Positions 52,920 through 64,000 of a stretch of 64,000 nt of DNA are shown here, in pieces. Source of the stretch: Candidatus Hemicellulosilyticus sp. P3 (GTDB taxonomy: Bacteria > Bacteroidota > Bacteroidia > Bacteroidales > P3); the NCBI GenBank assembly GCA_001543385.1, contig LPNH01000002.1:163730-227729 (forward strand), read 5' to 3'. Made by a program: the position numbers and the translations under genes. Each line of letters opens with the position of its first letter. The stretch's first letter is position 1. Below the pieces are notes generated by a model. That model saw only the letters and a list, made by a program, of their open reading frames with translations. It was not told the DNA's origin and made no database searches.

Positions 52920-54359
52920 ATGAAATATCGCTCCACCCTTATTCTCGCACTCCTCGCCACAATCAGCTCCATGTCGCAACCCAGCGTTAACGACAGCACA
53001 GGTGCCTGCAGATGGTCCATGAATTTGCAGGCCGGCATCGGCAACCACCACGGTATGCGCGGCGACCAATATGCCGGCCACCGCAGGTCCACACCGTTCG
53101 GATCCCTTGGTGTCAGCTATCGCACCGGGGCCGCCTGGCGGCTCAACTTCAACCTCGGCTACGCCTGTCTGCACCGTGTCGACCACACCCTGCCATCTGC
53201 TCCGCCAGTCATCACAGCCTATATCGCACCCCTGCCTCCTGCCGATTACACTGACCGAAACCTCACCCATCTGCTTGTCACCGACCTCAGTCTCGATTTC
53301 AATTTCATGGAACTGTGGCCTCAGCGGCGCGAAGATCGTCTTGGCATCTGGCTGGGGGCCGGCGTCGGCTATCTGCATGGTTGGAACCGTCACGACGTCA
53401 CATGGGAGTTTGCGACGGCCGGCGGCACCGACTGGACGGAGCGATGCACCAGCCGCCACCAAAGCGACGCGCTCTGCCTGCCATTCACGCTCTCTGTCGA
53501 GTACGGTCTCACCCCCGGACTCACTGTGGGCCTTGCCGGACAGTACAGCGCTGTTCCGCTCCACGTCGAGCACACGCCCCACGGCCTTTGGCATCTGGCC
53601 GCCATAGTGCGCTATGACTGGTGTGCCAACCACACCCGCCGTAGCAAGGAGAAGGAGATGATTATGCAGAAACTCATCGAGTCGTACCGCGACCAGGCCG
53701 AATACCGCGACCTGCTGCGCCGGGCCACCACCGACAATAACCAGCTTATCGACACACAGATGATGTTGCGTGCTGATATGGACAGCATGCAACGCGAAAA
53801 CGACCGTCTCACAGAACTTGTCATTGACCTGCGTGACGAACGCGCCCGTATGCGTAAGTTAATCAACAAAGACGGCATTGCCGCGATCGACGCCGAGACG
53901 GCCGCCGCAACAAACAATGCCCCTGAAGGGAATGATGTCCGGGAAGCAGCAGCCGTGACAGCCGCCGCACTTGCATCGCCGGATGCCGAAACCGCAAAGC
54001 CCGCTCCGGCAGTTGCCTCAAGGGCTGACAGCGCGTCACAGCCGGCACCGGAAAACGTGAATATTTATTTCCAGGTCAGCTCATACAGGCTCAACGATGA
54101 GGGCCGGGCCACCATCCAGGCCGTGGCGCAGACGCTGGCAGACAACCCCGGAAAAAAAATCCATATCATCGGTTATACTTCCCGAAGCGGATCGAAAGAA
54201 TACAATCTTAAGCTCGCCCGCAACCGTATGCGGGCTGTGCGACGCGCCCTTCTGAACGCCGGGGTGAGGCAGGAGCAGATTGCCGGATCGCATGCCAACG
54301 GCGAAGCGAACATGGGCTCAGGCGCCGAAAGCCGGCGTGTCAGCATCCTGATTAAATAA
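52920..54359 (+). CDS. OmpA-family outer-membrane protein with coiled-coil linker
   Basis: The 479-residue protein has a signal peptide, an N-terminal barrel-like region of about 215 residues, a helical coiled-coil linker (YRDLLRRATTDNNQLIDTQMM region near 255-310), an Ala/Pro-rich stretch, and a C-terminal OmpA domain (IYFQVSSYRLNDEG, IHIIGYTSRSGSKEYNLKLARNR). It would tether the outer membrane to peptidoglycan. It lies 23 bases after ispE. Confidence 0.85.
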   Translation: MKYRSTLILALLATISSMSQPSVNDSTGACRWSMNLQAGIGNHHGMRGDQYAGHRRSTPFGSLGVSYRTGAAWRLNFNLGYACLHRVDHTLPSAPPVITAYIAPLPPADYTDRNLTHLLVTDLSLDFNFMELWPQRREDRLGIWLGAGVGYLHGWNRHDVTWEFATAGGTDWTERCTSRHQSDALCLPFTLSVEYGLTPGLTVGLAGQYSAVPLHVEHTPHGLWHLAAIVRYDWCANHTRRSKEKEMIMQKLIESYRDQAEYRDLLRRATTDNNQLIDTQMMLRADMDSMQRENDRLTELVIDLRDERARMRKLINKDGIAAIDAETAAATNNAPEGNDVREAAAVTAAALASPDAETAKPAPAVASRADSASQPAPENVNIYFQVSSYRLNDEGRATIQAVAQTLADNPGKKIHIIGYTSRSGSKEYNLKLARNRMRAVRRALLNAGVRQEQIAGSHANGEANMGSGAESRRVSILIK

Positions 54360-54371
54360 TCCCCAAATAAA

Positions 54372-54403
54372 TTTGCTCATGTCGCCGAAAGTTGGCACTT
54401 TTG
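54372..54403 (+). promoter_or_regulatory. Promoter of the aldolase gene
   Basis: TTTG (54372-54375), 20 bases, then CACTTTTG (54396-54403) fit the Bacteroidota promoter with one change in the -7 element. The ATG is 33 bases downstream. Confidence 0.65.
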
Positions 54404-54436
54404 CAAAAAATACACGAACTAAATTATTTATTTATT

Positions 54437-55435
54437 ATGGTTGATTACAAAAAAATAGGTTTGGTGAACACCCGGGCGATGTTCTCCAAAGCCGTCGACG
54501 GCGGCTATGCAATCCCCGCATTCAACTTCAATAACATGGAGCAGATGCAAGCTATTATCCAGGCTGCTGTCGAAACCAAGAGCCCCGTTATTCTGCAGGT
54601 CAGCAAAGGAGCCCGCGAGTATGCCAACGCCACTCTGTTGCGCTATATGGCCGAAGGGGCTGTTGAGTATGCAAAGGAACTTGGCTGCACCAACCCTCAG
54701 ATTGTACTCCACCTTGACCACGGCGACAGCTTCGAGACATGCAAAAGCTGTATTGACATGGGTTTCAGCAGCGTCATGATTGACGGCAGCGCACTCCCCT
54801 ATGAGGAGAATGTAGCGGTGACGAAACAGGTTGTCGAGTATGCCCACCGCTTTGACGTCACCGTCGAGGGTGAGCTCGGCGTGCTGGCCGGTGTCGAGGA
54901 CGAGGTCTGCGCAGCCGAGAGCCACTACACCAAGCCCGAGGAGGTTATAGACTTTGTCACCAAAACCGGTGTCGACAGTTTGGCAATCAGCATCGGCACA
55001 TCGCACGGAGCGTACAAGTTCACTCCCGAGCAGTGCACCGTCGACCCGCAGACCGGCCGTCTTGTGCCGCCGCCGCTGGCTTTCGACGTACTTGAAGCCA
55101 TCGAGAAAAAGCTTCCCGGATTTCCTATCGTGCTACACGGATCCAGCTCTGTACCTCAGGACGAGGTTGACACCATCAACGCCAACGGCGGATGTCTGAA
55201 AGCCGCCGTCGGAATCCCCGAGGAACAGTTGCGCAAAGCCGCCAAGAGCGCCGTTTGCAAAATCAATATTGACAGTGACAGCCGACTGGCTATGACCGCC
55301 GCCATACGTAAGACGCTGGCCGAGAAACCTGCCGAATTTGACCCGCGCAAATATCTCAAGCCTGCACGCGAAAGCATGAAGAAGCTCTACATTCACAAAA
55401 TCGTCAATGTACTGGGCAGCAACGATAAACTCTAA
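54437..55435 (+). CDS. fba: Class II fructose-1,6-bisphosphate aldolase
   Basis: The 332-residue zinc enzyme splits fructose 1,6-bisphosphate in glycolysis. HLDHGDSFE holds catalytic Asp and a zinc His, VEGELGVLAG and SIGTSHGAYK follow, and VLHGSSSVP holds another zinc His. ATG 54437 is selected because it lies after the promoter and gives the usual N terminus. It has its own strong promoter and terminator. Confidence 0.96.
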   Translation: MVDYKKIGLVNTRAMFSKAVDGGYAIPAFNFNNMEQMQAIIQAAVETKSPVILQVSKGAREYANATLLRYMAEGAVEYAKELGCTNPQIVLHLDHGDSFETCKSCIDMGFSSVMIDGSALPYEENVAVTKQVVEYAHRFDVTVEGELGVLAGVEDEVCAAESHYTKPEEVIDFVTKTGVDSLAISIGTSHGAYKFTPEQCTVDPQTGRLVPPPLAFDVLEAIEKKLPGFPIVLHGSSSVPQDEVDTINANGGCLKAAVGIPEEQLRKAAKSAVCKINIDSDSRLAMTAAIRKTLAEKPAEFDPRKYLKPARESMKKLYIHKIVNVLGSNDKL

Positions 55436-55454
55436 ATAAACAGAAAAGAAAAGC

Positions 55455-55495
55455 TGTCAGACGGTCCCGCGGCAATGCCGCGGGACCGTCTGACA
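55455..55495 (+). terminator. Terminator of the aldolase gene
   Basis: A 19-base perfect GC-rich stem (55455-55473 with 55477-55495) with loop AAT lies 19 bases after the stop. Confidence 0.8.
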
Positions 55496-55602
55496 CAAAA
55501 CGATGCACCAATGGCAAGGGGACAGGTATTCCCGGACTGTATCGGATTTAGTCGGAGTGAATTGGTTTAAAAGTCATCTTGGCCTTACCGGCCTCATTTT
55601 TC

Positions 55603-58416
<2,814 letters not shown>

Positions 58417-58421
58417 TAAAC

Positions 58422-58895
58422 ATGAACCCGATCATCAGAAAAATCCAACGCACCGCCCGCATCGGCCTCTACGGAGCCATCATCATCGGCATTGCCACGC
58501 TGGCTCTTTATTACCTAAGCCGCTACCGGTTCTATGTCAACGATTACGGACACCGTCTCATGCTCATCGGCGGCGCCGTACTGACCGTGCTCGTCGTCGC
58601 CGCCATCCTGCTGGCCGTGCGGCGCACCATCCCGCAGATACGGCAGCTCGACAGTCTCGACGAGAGACTGCAACGCTATGCCACCCACATCGCCAACCTC
58701 TACCGCAGCGCCCTGGCTGTCGCGACCATCGACTGCACACTGATCATCCTCTCTCACGACAACACCCTTTTCATGCTGCTTCTGCTGCTGGTGATATGCC
58801 TCGTCATGCTCTACCCCGGCAGTCTCAAAATGAAAGTCGACCTCGGATTGACAGACGAAGAATTTGAACAACTTTTCCCCGACGAGAACCTGTAA
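58422..58895 (+). CDS. Small integral membrane protein of unknown function
   Basis: The 157-residue protein has about four hydrophobic segments: near residues 13-31, 46-66, 95-110 and 115-130 (LFMLLLLLVICLVMLYPG). The tail is acidic (LGLTDEEFEQLFPDENL), a pattern seen in conserved Bacteroidota membrane proteins. No function is known to me. It lies between uvrA and mnmE and starts 5 bases after uvrA. Confidence 0.65.
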   Translation: MNPIIRKIQRTARIGLYGAIIIGIATLALYYLSRYRFYVNDYGHRLMLIGGAVLTVLVVAAILLAVRRTIPQIRQLDSLDERLQRYATHIANLYRSALAVATIDCTLIILSHDNTLFMLLLLLVICLVMLYPGSLKMKVDLGLTDEEFEQLFPDENL

Positions 58896-58937
58896 CGCAA
58901 TACACCAACCGCAAACCTCCAGCCGCTTCAGAACCTC

Positions 58938-60320
58938 ATGCATCACGACACCATAGCCGCCATCGCCACGCCGGCAGGGCGTGGCGCCATAGCCGTTGTG
59001 CGGCTGTCGGGGCCGCAGGCGCTCGAAGTCTGCCGGCACCACATCGACCGCACACCGGCACCACGCCAAGCCTGTTTCACCCCTTTCCACGTCGGGAGGG
59101 ACAGACTCGACGAAGTGATTGTTGTCCACTATGCCGCACCACACTCCTATACCGGTGAGGAGGTCGTCGAAATCAGCTGCCACGGATCGACATACATCCA
59201 ACAGGCATTGCTGGCCGCGCTCATCGACGACGGATGCCGTCTCGCCGAACCCGGCGAATTTACCCGGCGGGCCTTCCTGAACGGACGCCTCAACCTGTCG
59301 CAGGCCGAGGCCGTCGCCGACCTCATCGACGCCACCAACCGCGGATCCCACGGCATGGCCATGAGCCAGCTGCGTGGCGGCTACGCCGAATTGCTCGGCG
59401 ACTTGCGGCGCCGCTTTGTCGACCTCACCGCCCTGCTTGAGTTGGAACTTGATTTCAGCGAAGAAGATGTCGAATTTGCCGACCGAGGCCAATTACGCAC
59501 CCTTCTCGACACCCTCGTCAGCCGATGCGGCCAGTTGGCCGGCAGCTTCACACTGGGCAACGCCATCCGTTGCGGTGTGCCCGTCGCTATCGTGGGACCG
59601 CCCAATGCCGGCAAATCCACCCTCCTCAACCGCCTCGTCGGCGACGAACGTGCCATCGTCAGCGACCAACCCGGCACCACACGCGACACCATCGAGGAAC
59701 GCATCACCATCGACGGCATAGGCTTCCGTATCATCGACACCGCCGGACTGCGTCACAGCGACGAACAAATCGAACAGGCCGGCATCGAACGCAGTTACCG
59801 CACCGCTCGAAACGCCGCATCCATCCTCTACGTTGTCGACCGCGCCGACACCGGTAGCCTGCCGCAACAACTCGCAGCACTCGCCCACGAAGTTCCGCTG
59901 GAGGGCAAACAGATCCTCGTGCTTTGCAACAAAAGCGACCGCCACCAATCAGTGCCGCTACCCGATGCCGCCACCCTCTCGTCCGACAGCACCTCTCCCC
60001 TGCCTGTCGAGGCCGTTCTGGCCCTCTCCGCCCGCACCGGCGCAGGCCTCGACACCCTGCACCGACTTCTCGCCGACCGCTACCGCGACGGCAGCGACGG
60101 CAGCGAACCCATCGTCAGCAACTTGCGTCACTACGAGGCGCTCACGCACGTCGTCGACGCCTGCACACGGGCGCAACAAGCGCTGGAAAGCCAATGCTCA
60201 GCCGACCTCGTCGCCATCGACCTGCGCGACGCCCTCCACCACCTCGGCACCATCACCGGTGAGGTGACCACCGACGAAGTTCTCGGCACCATTTTCGCCA
60301 AATTTTGCGTGGGAAAGTGA
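58938..60320 (+). CDS. mnmE: tRNA modification GTPase MnmE
   Basis: The 460-residue protein modifies U34 of tRNA with MnmG. It has the folate-binding N-terminal domain (DTIAAIATPAGRGAIAVVRLSG), the inserted G domain with GPPNAGKSTLLN, DTAG and NKSD, and the C-terminal CVGK with the conserved Cys. It is the last chromosomal-type gene before an AT-rich block. Confidence 0.97.
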   Translation: MHHDTIAAIATPAGRGAIAVVRLSGPQALEVCRHHIDRTPAPRQACFTPFHVGRDRLDEVIVVHYAAPHSYTGEEVVEISCHGSTYIQQALLAALIDDGCRLAEPGEFTRRAFLNGRLNLSQAEAVADLIDATNRGSHGMAMSQLRGGYAELLGDLRRRFVDLTALLELELDFSEEDVEFADRGQLRTLLDTLVSRCGQLAGSFTLGNAIRCGVPVAIVGPPNAGKSTLLNRLVGDERAIVSDQPGTTRDTIEERITIDGIGFRIIDTAGLRHSDEQIEQAGIERSYRTARNAASILYVVDRADTGSLPQQLAALAHEVPLEGKQILVLCNKSDRHQSVPLPDAATLSSDSTSPLPVEAVLALSARTGAGLDTLHRLLADRYRDGSDGSEPIVSNLRHYEALTHVVDACTRAQQALESQCSADLVAIDLRDALHHLGTITGEVTTDEVLGTIFAKFCVGK

Positions 60321-60526
60321 TTTTTTGCAAAGAAAAGCATACTATCTGCAAATACAGCTCGTAAATCACATCATTTCAAGCATTTAAAAATTCATCCATT
60401 TTTGCAGATTTTTGATTTTTAACTTCGACATTTGCAGTTTTTCGCCCGTTTTGTCCCCCATCTGTCCCCCGAGATAGTCAAAAATAGCCGAGGGACAAAA
60501 AGATTTCATGGGTGGTGATTTACATT
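60321..60526. other. Junction region between mnmE and the right accessory block
   Basis: No gene. The composition switches to AT-rich right after the mnmE stop. TTTTGTCCC (60449-60457) and GGGACAAAA (60492-60500) form a perfect inverted repeat, and several TTTGCA motifs in both orientations lie at 60325-60440. This may be the edge of an integrated element. Confidence 0.4.
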
Positions 60527-62035
60527 TTACTCATATTTTGGCAGATATACATTCCAGCTTAAACAATGCAAAGCGCCACCTTTTTTTGCAATATCTTCCA
60601 TTTCAATTTGACGGATACAGCAATCGGGGAATGCTTCTTGAATGTATTGTTGGGCTATTGCATCTTCTGGAATATCGAATATAGGCATTATGATGTTTTT
60701 ACCAACCTGAAGAAAGTTGATATATGCCCAGTTGAGATTATAACAAGGTGAATCAACTTTGTCCTTGAAACGCATTTCTGTAACTTCAAAGCCGTAACTT
60801 TCAAGAATCCTACGAATGGATGCAGCTTCTTCTGGATAGCAATCACCATGATTACCCATTAATATGCGATTATCACCACACCACTTAATGAAGCCATCCG
60901 AATGACCATACACATCATCTTCATGCGATGTCCAGGGAATAATGATGACAGGATGACCAAGTTCAGATTCCAATAAAGCCTTAAAGTCAGCATCATCTTT
61001 CTTTTTCCTGTTTTCTGGAAAAACCTTATCAGTCATCACGATATATGGACCGCATGACACCATATTACCACCATCAATAATGAGATTGGTAGAACGACAA
61101 CTTATTCCCATACCACGCAACACTTTGGTAGCATCAGTAATTGTCTCAATATCATCAATATTTACAAGGTAATTTGGATAATAATGATAATTTAAAAATT
61201 CATCTTTACCCAATTGAATTGGCATATAGTCGCGAGCCCAATAATCATTTGTTGATTTCAGTTCCTTGAACTCAATTCCCATTTCATTAAGCACGCCCTT
61301 CAGATGCTGATAAAACTCAGGATGTCCCTCGTTTTTGTCTTTTAACCAAGGAGAGATAAAAACCATATTAGTATCTTCATCATGCATCAATTTGTCACAT
61401 CGTATATACCTATAGAGTTTACCCTTAAATATAGTAAAGTCGTCGTATAGTTTTTCTTTCCCAGGATATACATAATAATTGTTAAGAATACTGTTCACTT
61501 TATCTTCGACTTTCTGCTTCGGTTGCAGAATATTGATTCGAGATCTACGAATGTATCCTACCATACCATTGTCGTACTTAACAAGTTGTGGTTCATTGAA
61601 ACTGCCGGTCGTGCCATTGTGTTTGAATAATTCTGCACATTTCAAAGGCCCACTCAAGACCTTACTACTACCAACCTCATTGACACAAACTAACTGACGA
61701 ATGAGAATACCACCAAAGTATGCATTATCATCAAGATTATATTTCTTTGATTCTCGACACTCTATATTACTTTTAAAATTCAAGTCAATACCTCCGAATC
61801 TATTGTCATACCAGCATAGTGGTTTTGATGAACGTGGATAAGTGATAATATCACGATGATTCTTATTGTAGAAGTAAAACTCAATCTCTTTAAAAAGATA
61901 CTTCTTCTCTCCCTTTTGGATAGCAAAACTTTCAAACAGCATCTTTGCTATTTGTTCAAAACGCTCCTCAATGCCTATTGCATTTATGTTGGCACCAAGA
62001 GTCATTAGTTGCCGGAGTTGACATGTGTTGTCCAT
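60527..62035 (-). CDS. Agmatine/peptidylarginine deiminase-family protein with extra N-terminal domain
   Basis: The C-terminal half of this 502-residue protein is a guanidine-group-modifying enzyme: WARD at 266-269, DGGN at 321-324, GHSD at 377-380 and catalytic Cys491 in GGALHC. All catalytic positions known for agmatine deiminase (Asp, His, Asp, Cys) are present, so activity is plausible. The first 200 residues are an added domain that I do not recognise (FGGIDLNF, YFGGILIRQL, SGPLKCAELF). Ordinary agmatine deiminases are about 350-370 residues long. ATG 62035 is preferred to GTG 62071. The gene is AT-rich. Confidence 0.75.
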   Translation of the reverse strand: MDNTCQLRQLMTLGANINAIGIEERFEQIAKMLFESFAIQKGEKKYLFKEIEFYFYNKNHRDIITYPRSSKPLCWYDNRFGGIDLNFKSNIECRESKKYNLDDNAYFGGILIRQLVCVNEVGSSKVLSGPLKCAELFKHNGTTGSFNEPQLVKYDNGMVGYIRRSRINILQPKQKVEDKVNSILNNYYVYPGKEKLYDDFTIFKGKLYRYIRCDKLMHDEDTNMVFISPWLKDKNEGHPEFYQHLKGVLNEMGIEFKELKSTNDYWARDYMPIQLGKDEFLNYHYYPNYLVNIDDIETITDATKVLRGMGISCRSTNLIIDGGNMVSCGPYIVMTDKVFPENRKKKDDADFKALLESELGHPVIIIPWTSHEDDVYGHSDGFIKWCGDNRILMGNHGDCYPEEAASIRRILESYGFEVTEMRFKDKVDSPCYNLNWAYINFLQVGKNIIMPIFDIPEDAIAQQYIQEAFPDCCIRQIEMEDIAKKGGALHCLSWNVYLPKYE

Positions 62036-62049
62036 AAGAAAGCAAATTG

Positions 62050-62315
62050 TTAATCTTCGTGTATTGTCCACTTCCCATTATTGATCTCATAGACCCTTAT
62101 AGGAACCTTTATTTTCTCTAACGGCAAACGAGTAACTATCATTTTTGCTTTAAATTGTCCATTAGGTAAATAGGCAACTTTTCATGTGCTCACAGAATTA
62201 CCTTTAACATCTCCAAATATCAATTTGAAAGAAGTGTCATTCAATCGTTCAATTTCATTAGTCGTTTTCTCGCCATGCCAAAGTTCAAGCAAGCTTGACT
62301 CTGGTCATTTGGCTT
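62050..62315 (-). pseudogene. Broken reading frame with two in-frame TGA codons
   Basis: The minus strand reads, in one frame, PESSLLELWHGEKTTNE, then FKLIFGDVKGNSVST, TGA, KVAYLPNGQFKAKMIVTRLPL, VYEINNGKWTIHED and TAA at 62052-62050. A second TGA precedes PESS. The text between stops is clearly protein-like, so this is a decayed 3' part of a gene, perhaps of the neighbouring hypothetical gene. Confidence 0.5.
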
Positions 62316-62824
62316 ATCGAAAACGTTCGATTTTTAAGAGAATAAAAATCATGAATATGATCCAAATTCAGTTGTTGAAGATACCTTACTCCCTCCTTAC
62401 TCCAATAAAAACGGGATGACGTTATGAGTTTCAACTCTTTCTTAACGTAATTCTGCGCAATTTGATTTTCCTTTTTGAAGTTGTACTTGTTAGTCTTATA
62501 ATCATTAATATATGTTTGCCGCAAAAGCTCGTCTGTAATTGGTGCTCTCAAAGCACCACGAGGATTACAATTGGATTCTAAAATACTTATAACTCTTACA
62601 ATTTGTCCATTTCCATTATATACTTCATCGTTAAAAACACGGTATTGCGGATGTGACAGATATTTATTGTAAGACATTCGTAATGGATATGTCTCAAATA
62701 CATACTCAGCCTTCTCATTATCAATCCACTCCCAACCTTCAGTAGAATCAATAATAATTGGAATCTTTGTGAAATCAGGATCGTCACCTTTATCATTCTT
62801 CATGGAATCCTCAAAAGATGACAT
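62285..62824 (-). CDS. Hypothetical protein
   Basis: The 179-residue hydrophilic protein has no recognised domain. The N terminus is acidic (MSSFEDSMKNDKGDDPDFTK), a mixed region follows (GWEWIDNEKAEYVFETYPL) and the end (SLKNRTFSISQMTRVKLA) runs into the broken frame downstream, so the protein may be truncated by a frameshift. AT-rich, same strand as its neighbours. Confidence 0.45.
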   Translation of the reverse strand: MSSFEDSMKNDKGDDPDFTKIPIIIDSTEGWEWIDNEKAEYVFETYPLRMSYNKYLSHPQYRVFNDEVYNGNGQIVRVISILESNCNPRGALRAPITDELLRQTYINDYKTNKYNFKKENQIAQNYVKKELKLITSSRFYWSKEGVRYLQQLNLDHIHDFYSLKNRTFSISQMTRVKLA

Positions 62825-62935
62825 ATTATATCAATATGGTTATTAAGAATAATCTATTATTCATAATCTCTAAATATATAAAGGTGTAAATCTTTTTTTA
62901 CTCTTCTCTCTTTTATCATTATTAGCTATTTCTCG

Positions 62936-63739
62936 TTAGTCTCTTTTTCCTTCCATCTTATCTATAAAGGTTTCATAAATCAATGGATAAGCATCACTCG
63001 CATTGAAAGTAACATCTGGACGCAGAAGGGATTGCATGTCGTTGGTAAACTCAGAATCAGCCATCTTCTCCTGCATATTATTGACAAACTGCTTGTAAGA
63101 TGGAGCCTTGTCTACGACAAACTCCATGTATTTCTTGTAGCAATGAAGGACTTTATCAACATCCACATTCTTTCGCTGTAAGGCGATATAAAGGTCAAAG
63201 AGGTCGCGACCTTTCTTGCGCTGATAAAGAGCACGAAGTTTGGTTCCCAACAATTCCTCGAAATAATAAGTCGTCAACTCGGCTTCTCCAGTGAACCATG
63301 AGTTCTCCACTTTGAACGGAATCTTTGTCAGCCCAAGTGCGTTGAAATGTTCAAAGCAATTGATTTCAACTTTCAGACGTATCTGTACCGTAGGCGGTAT
63401 TTCAGACTCCACTCGAAACAGCATTGTATTATTATATCGCTTCTGCTTAGTTACCCTGTCTGGCAGCCAGTCAAGCACTTCCCCTAATCGATACATGATA
63501 GGCTTGATTGGTCCAGGAATAATCTGCACCAAATCAATGTCTTCGCTATAGCGTGGCTGAGGTGAAAGATAGAGTTTGTGCAAAGCAGTTCCACCTCTGA
63601 ATGCCAACTGCGATGCAAGGAACTCATCGCTAAAGATGGAAACCAAGGCACGACATATAATCAGGTCCTGTTCAATCTGCGCATTATCTATCCATGGAGC
63701 ATGCTCGCTCCACTGTTGTATTGCTGTTCTATTTATCAT
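62936..63739 (-). CDS. AbiEii/AbiGii-type nucleotidyltransferase toxin
   Basis: The 267-residue protein belongs to the AbiEii group of nucleotidyltransferase-fold toxins: GGTALHK at 49-55 and SEDIDL at 65-70 form the catalytic core, and KGRDLFDLYIAL near 178 is also conserved. In type IV toxin-antitoxin pairs it arrests growth and can give abortive phage resistance. The start overlaps the upstream gene stop by ATGA, the usual coupling with AbiEi. Confidence 0.88.
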   Translation of the reverse strand: MINRTAIQQWSEHAPWIDNAQIEQDLIICRALVSIFSDEFLASQLAFRGGTALHKLYLSPQPRYSEDIDLVQIIPGPIKPIMYRLGEVLDWLPDRVTKQKRYNNTMLFRVESEIPPTVQIRLKVEINCFEHFNALGLTKIPFKVENSWFTGEAELTTYYFEELLGTKLRALYQRKKGRDLFDLYIALQRKNVDVDKVLHCYKKYMEFVVDKAPSYKQFVNNMQEKMADSEFTNDMQSLLRPDVTFNASDAYPLIYETFIDKMEGKRD

Positions 63740-64000
63740 ATATCATCTGTTTCTATTTCTACGTTTATGTTTATCTTCCATCGGCTGTCTCTGGATGATG
63801 GATTATCTTCTGTCGATGTGCTCAAAGGTTGATATTTGAGATAACCCAATGATGCTCGAAGCTGTTCATACATGTCATCTGCCAACTTCTTTTCCTCAAC
63901 GACATTTTCAAGTATATAGCCAAGTCGTTGCCATACAACCTTTTTCACATAAGTTGCAAGTGGCGCAAACTGATTATTAATGTCAATCTGCTCTGAAAGT
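63736..64000 (-). CDS. AbiEi-type antitoxin, C-terminal part (cut by window edge)
   Basis: The frame is open from the right edge to TGA at 63736 and reads LSEQIDINNQFAPLATYVKKVVWQRLGYILENVV near the visible start, a pattern of AbiEi-like C-terminal domains. A GTG at 63948 is internal. The ATGA overlap with the toxin gene and the gene order support an antitoxin. The DNA-binding N terminus lies outside the window. Confidence 0.7.
   Translation of the reverse strand, partial: LSEQIDINNQFAPLATYVKKVVWQRLGYILENVVEEKKLADDMYEQLRASLGYLKYQPLSTSTEDNPSSRDSRWKININVEIETDDI

Noticed and set aside
62050..62315. TGA recoded as tryptophan
   Set aside because: Intact genes in the window end at TGA and use TGG for Trp; a decayed gene explains the pattern.

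Overview
The window looks like a GC-rich chromosome segment of a Bacteroidales bacterium (Bacteroidota). Supporting signs are a PorP/SprF protein paired with an OmpA/PD40 protein, the type-B ribosomal protein L31, the very long single-chain PurL, several Bacteroidota promoters (TTTG, about 20 bases, then TAnnTTTG) and weak Shine-Dalgarno sites. The genus cannot be fixed from the sequence. There is no rRNA, CRISPR array or insertion sequence; one tRNA gene is present.

Layout. 1-4952: housekeeping genes (alcohol dehydrogenase tail, serine dehydratase, uracil-DNA glycosylase family protein, carbonic anhydrase, a lipoprotein hydrolase, a SPOUT RNA methyltransferase). 4953-11875: an AT-rich accessory block with a truncated AbiEi gene, a lipoprotein, a YoeB-type toxin-antitoxin pair, a four-gene operon ending in a membrane-anchored J-domain protein, a DUF4143 ATPase and a decayed excisionase-like gene. 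The part from 7719 to 11897 is bounded by exact copies of the last 22 bases of dnaK and reads as an integrated element. 11876-24829: dnaK, murF, tRNA-Pro, a PD40/OmpA-like protein, lon, rpmE2, an acyltransferase and purL.

24915-38315: a type I restriction-modification locus (hsdM, hsdS, hsdR) loaded with cargo. Two Fic-type proteins sit between hsdM and hsdS. Between hsdS and hsdR lie a TIR-like gene, a nucleoside-deoxyribosyltransferase-like/TPR gene, a second TIR-like gene, a third Fic protein and a DUF1016 nuclease. Three short orphan reading frames copy the 5' ends of hsdS, a fic gene and hsdR. The TIR / deoxyribosyltransferase-like-TPR / TIR trio is the best candidate for an undescribed defence system: it resembles the TIR half of Thoeris but has no SIR2/SLOG, macro or caspase-like partner.

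38327-60320: housekeeping and envelope genes: a lipoprotein, a TfoX-like protein, pdxJ, a drug/metabolite exporter, pepD, a ferredoxin, the PD40/OmpA-PorP-tsaD operon, a tamB-lytTR-ispE-ompA run, class II aldolase, uvrA, a small membrane protein and mnmE. 60321-64000: a second AT-rich accessory block begins just after mnmE, with a fused agmatine-deiminase-family protein, a broken gene and an AbiE toxin-antitoxin pair cut by the window edge.
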